Part shown: one piece after another, positions 14,179 through 14,545 of the stretch
How positions within the stretch are numbered: position 1 is the stretch's first letter
Layout of the letters: each line of letters opens with the position of its first letter
NCBI GenBank assembly: GCA_049794535.1
Contig: JBARCX010000397.1
Span: 1 to 14,545, forward strand
Direction of reading: 5' to 3'
DNA from: JBARCX01 sp049794535
GTDB taxonomy: Bacteria; Pseudomonadota; Gammaproteobacteria; Xanthomonadales; Rhodanobacteraceae
DNA: 14,545 bases
The notes under the pieces: model-generated
Databases searched by the model: none
The model's input: the letters and a program-made list of their open reading frames with translations, nothing else
What the model was told of the DNA's origin: nothing
Translations under genes and position numbers: made by a program

Positions 14179-14545
14179 ATGCGCTCCGCATACTTACGTA
14201 TATCCGATGCCGCTTCACGAATGGTCTCGAAATCTCCCATCTGCGCAGGAGAGGCTTTCCGCTTCTTGATCGGCGGCGTGTTGAATCTGGTAGTTAGTTA
14301 TGGTGGTTATTTGCTGCTGTTGCATTGGCTACATTATGAAGCAGCGTATGCGATCGCATATGTCGTCAGCATAGCCGTGTCCTATGTGTTCAGTGCGTTG
14401 TTCGTGTTCCGACAGCCAATGCGCGCTCGCGCTGCTCTACGTTTCCCTTTGGTTTATCTCGTTCAATTTCTACTTGGCTTGATACTTTTACGAGTGCTGA
14501 TCGATATGCTGCACTCACCTGCTTGGCTAGCCCCATTACTGGTGA
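14179..14545 (+). CDS. GtrA-like membrane protein (3' end outside window)
   Basis: Translating from the ATG at 14179 gives 122 codons to the window edge, with hydrophobic segments at about 28-49, 54-77 and 88-109 and a fourth beginning near 115. The pattern FRFLIGGVLNLVVSYGGYLL, then ASYVFS-like AVSYVFSALFVFR, is that of the GtrA family (four helices), small proteins thought to flip undecaprenyl-phosphate-linked sugars. It starts 1 base after the GtrB-like stop, so translation is probably coupled; no Shine-Dalgarno is seen. An ATG at 14221 is an alternative start, as the first 20 or so residues are not conserved in the family. The pairing with GtrB is the standard arrangement of sugar-decoration systems. 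Confidence 0.82.
   Translation, partial: MRSAYLRISDAASRMVSKSPICAGEAFRFLIGGVLNLVVSYGGYLLLLHWLHYEAAYAIAYVVSIAVSYVFSALFVFRQPMRARAALRFPLVYLVQFLLGLILLRVLIDMLHSPAWLAPLLV

Overview
The window looks like a chromosomal segment of a G+C-rich gammaproteobacterium of the Xanthomonadales, most probably near Dyella, Rhodanobacter or Luteibacter. This is inferred from protein style and gene order: in Xanthomonas the LPS/O-antigen locus is known to sit beside etfA, and here the etf genes also border polysaccharide genes. The species cannot be named from the sequence alone. No rRNA, tRNA or CRISPR array was seen.

Region 1 (1-2732, minus strand) is a compact operon: an amidase-signature enzyme, a phospholipid N-methyltransferase-like protein and an AlkB-type 2OG-Fe(II) dioxygenase that runs off the left edge. 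It diverges, across a roughly 170 bp promoter region, from Region 2 (2904-8483, plus strand), the electron-transfer-flavoprotein module. That module holds ETF-ubiquinone oxidoreductase and then etfB-etfA, which together carry electrons from acyl-CoA and other flavin dehydrogenases to the quinone pool. A two-domain GT2+GT4 glycosyltransferase is wedged between etf-QO and etfBA. The etfBA pair seems to have its own promoter, with a perfect palindrome in its spacer.

Region 3 (8484-10767) is accessory DNA. It has a decayed IS3-type transposase tail, a minus-strand sulfotransferase with an unusual membrane-anchored C-terminus, and about 590-740 bp of apparently non-coding DNA. The last codons of the sulfotransferase are the complement of the transposase end, so the insertion seems to have reshaped that gene.

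Region 4 (10768-14545, plus strand) is a surface-polysaccharide set: a ManB/CpsG-type phosphomannomutase, then a gap with a REP-like sequence and a 14-bp tandem duplication, then a tightly packed cassette of a nucleotide-sugar epimerase-like SDR, a GtrB/DPM-type polyprenyl-phosphate glycosyltransferase with two membrane helices, and a GtrA-like membrane protein cut by the right edge. The cassette resembles O-antigen or lipid-A decoration systems that load a sugar onto undecaprenyl phosphate and flip it. Together with the sulfotransferase and the GT2+GT4 enzyme it suggests a variable envelope-glycan locus grafted beside a conserved respiratory module.
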